Source: UBA12567 sp964598425 (GTDB lineage: Bacteria > Planctomycetota > Phycisphaerae > Phycisphaerales > SM1A02). From it: DNA of 43,507 nt. The DNA lies in NCBI GenBank assembly GCA_964598425.1, contig CAZRBV010000026.1:1-43507 (forward strand), read 5' to 3'. This document shows positions 42,346 through 43,507 of the stretch, piece after piece (the stretch's first letter is position 1; each line of letters opens with the position of its first letter). The notes under the pieces were generated by a model. The model searched no databases. It had not been told where the DNA came from and saw only the letters and a program-made list of their open reading frames with translations. The translations under genes and the position numbers were made by a program.

Positions 42346-43507
42346 ATGACGACCATGCACACGCCAGCGCTCGGGAACGACAACTACCTCACGCACTCGC
42401 GGGGATTTCTGTCGTGGATCCTGACGCTTGATCACAAGCGAATCGGCATCATGTATCTGGTGTCGGTGCTGACCTGCTTCCTGCTCGGCGGCATCTTTGC
42501 GTTGCTTGTCAGGACGCAGTTGCTGACGCCGGATGGTCTGATCATGGACCAGGATCAGTTCAATCAGGCATTCACGCTGCACGGCGGCATCATGGTGTTC
42601 CTGGTGATCATTCCGGGAATCCCGGCTGCGCTGGGCAACTTTGTGTTGCCCATTATGCTTGGTGCCAAGGACGTCGCGTTCCCCCGATTGAATCTGTTCT
42701 CGTATTGGCTCTGGATCGTTGGCGCCGTCTTCCTGGTGATCTCGATCTTTGCTGGCCTTGATACGGGTTGGACCTTCTATACGCCGTACAGCATCGATGA
42801 GAACTCCGCCATGGGCGGCGTGATTCCTGCGGTGACGGGCGCCTTCCTGCTTGGCTTCGCATCGATCTTTACCGGCATGAACTTCATCGTGACCATCCAC
42901 CGGCTGCGTCCGGACGGCATGACGTGGTTCCGAATGCCGCTGTTCCTGTGGTCGCTCTATGCGACGGCGGTGATTCAGGTTCTGGCGACCCCGGTTCTCG
43001 GGATCACCTTGGCGCTGCTTGCTGTCGAGCGAGCCTTCGGGATCGGCATCTTCAACCCGGCCCTTGGGGGTGATCCGGTGCTCTTCCAGCACTTCTTCTG
43101 GTTCTACAGCCACCCGGCCGTGTACATCATGATTCTGCCCGCGATGGGCATCATCAGTGAAGTCATTGCGGTGCACAGTCACCGCCATATCTTCGGGTAC
43201 AGCTTTATCGCCTGGAGCTCGATCGCCATCGCGATCTTCTCCTTCCTTGTCTGGGGCCACCACATGTTCACGTCCGGCCAGTCGCCGCTCATGAACGTGG
43301 TGTTCTCGTTCATTACGTTCAGCGTTGCGATTCCTTCCGCCGTCAAGGTCTTCAACTGGTTGGCCACGATGTACAAGGGGGCGATCAGCTGGAACACAAC
43401 GATGCTCTACGGGATGGGCTTTATCTTCCTGTTCCTTATTGGCGGCCTGACAGGGCTCTACCTCGGAACGCTCGCAACCGACATCTACCTGCACGACACG
43501 TATTTCG
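42346..43507 (+). CDS. coxA: Cytochrome c oxidase subunit I, type A2, partial (runs off the window)
   Basis: The first 387 residues of subunit I of a haem-copper oxidase. Low-spin haem ligand His79 is in TLHGG. The CuB ligand His256 and Tyr260 are in FYSHPAVY, and further CuB ligands are His305-306 in VWGHHMF. The YS pair with Ala replacing the Glu of GHPEVY marks the A2 family, in which Tyr/Ser stand in for the D-channel glutamate. The sequence ends at HDTYF, just before the haem a3 ligand region. The ATG at 42346 has GGAAGG about nine bases upstream and follows coxB by 19 bases. A third subunit is expected outside the window. Confidence 0.95.
   Translation, partial: MTTMHTPALGNDNYLTHSRGFLSWILTLDHKRIGIMYLVSVLTCFLLGGIFALLVRTQLLTPDGLIMDQDQFNQAFTLHGGIMVFLVIIPGIPAALGNFVLPIMLGAKDVAFPRLNLFSYWLWIVGAVFLVISIFAGLDTGWTFYTPYSIDENSAMGGVIPAVTGAFLLGFASIFTGMNFIVTIHRLRPDGMTWFRMPLFLWSLYATAVIQVLATPVLGITLALLAVERAFGIGIFNPALGGDPVLFQHFFWFYSHPAVYIMILPAMGIISEVIAVHSHRHIFGYSFIAWSSIAIAIFSFLVWGHHMFTSGQSPLMNVVFSFITFSVAIPSAVKVFNWLATMYKGAISWNTTMLYGMGFIFLFLIGGLTGLYLGTLATDIYLHDTYF

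Noticed and set aside
42232..43494. 420-codon open frame antisense to coxA
   Set aside because: Composition is His/Arg/Asp-rich and reads against a clear subunit I with all haem and copper ligands.
1..43507. CRISPR arrays, tRNA or rRNA genes, insertion sequences, prophage or toxin-antitoxin genes
   Set aside because: No regularly spaced direct repeats with spacers, no cloverleaf or rRNA-like conserved sequence, no transposase, integrase or phage protein seen on either strand.

Overview
The window looks like a piece of a GC-rich planctomycete genome, most likely from the Phycisphaerae, and probably from a metagenome-assembled genome. The signs are: two pseudopilin-like proteins with N-terminal cleavage/methylation domains; a secreted multidomain protein ending in the dockerin-like tail typical of Phycisphaerales; a DUF1573 protein; lipopolysaccharide genes (lpxK, hldE, a family 9 glycosyltransferase) that imply a Gram-negative envelope; and an Alternative Complex III operon of the Rhodothermus/planctomycete kind. 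A run of exactly 100 N at 21348-21447 is a scaffold gap. I see no rRNA, tRNA, CRISPR array, insertion sequence, phage gene or recognisable defence system. The taxonomic call is inferred from gene content only.

Layout. 1-3013 (minus): adk, an ABC ATPase and an ABC-2 permease, translationally coupled. 3079-4782 (plus): recJ. 4796-10183 (minus): a five-gene membrane operon, read as ClpP-class/NfeD protease, short NfeD, flotillin-like FloA, then two DUF21/CBS membrane proteins. 10268-12480 (minus): two paralogous pseudopilin-like genes separated by a hairpin. 12481-13081: about 600 bases with no supported gene. 13082-13558: a RidA-like protein. 13586-14947 (minus): a Ser/Thr kinase with a C-terminal membrane anchor. 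15059-19175 (plus): an envelope cluster of GT9, maf, lpxK and hldE. 19183-19821 (minus): an unrecognised protein. 20162-23598 (plus): a large secreted M43-like metalloprotease with Ca-binding-type repeats, seven FG-GAP-like blades and a dockerin-like end, interrupted by the scaffold gap. 23672-26383: convergent aroDE fusion and aroC. 26622-29279 (minus): clpB with a clear intrinsic terminator. 29431-31788: a DUF1573 protein, a BtuF-like protein and a TatD family hydrolase.

31928 to the end (plus) is one long respiratory operon: actA, actB, actC, actD, actE, actF, a small one-helix protein, a SCO protein, coxB with a fused cytochrome c domain, and the 5' part of coxA. Quinol would be oxidised by Alternative Complex III. 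Electrons would pass through its haem c subunits to the CuA and haem c of a caa3-type oxidase, whose subunit I carries the YSHP motif of type A2 oxygen reductases. The SCO protein would help load CuA. His-rich tails or stretches on ActB, ActC and the small protein are the most unusual feature of this locus.

Strongest points for a second look: the His-rich tails and the unassigned small subunit of the respiratory operon; the collapsed repeat region of the secreted metalloprotease; the NfeD-FloA-CBS operon; and hairpins at convergent gene ends whose arms contain both stop codons. I did not find convincing evidence of a wholly new system. The best candidate for undescribed biology is the metal-binding character of the ACIII/caa3 locus.
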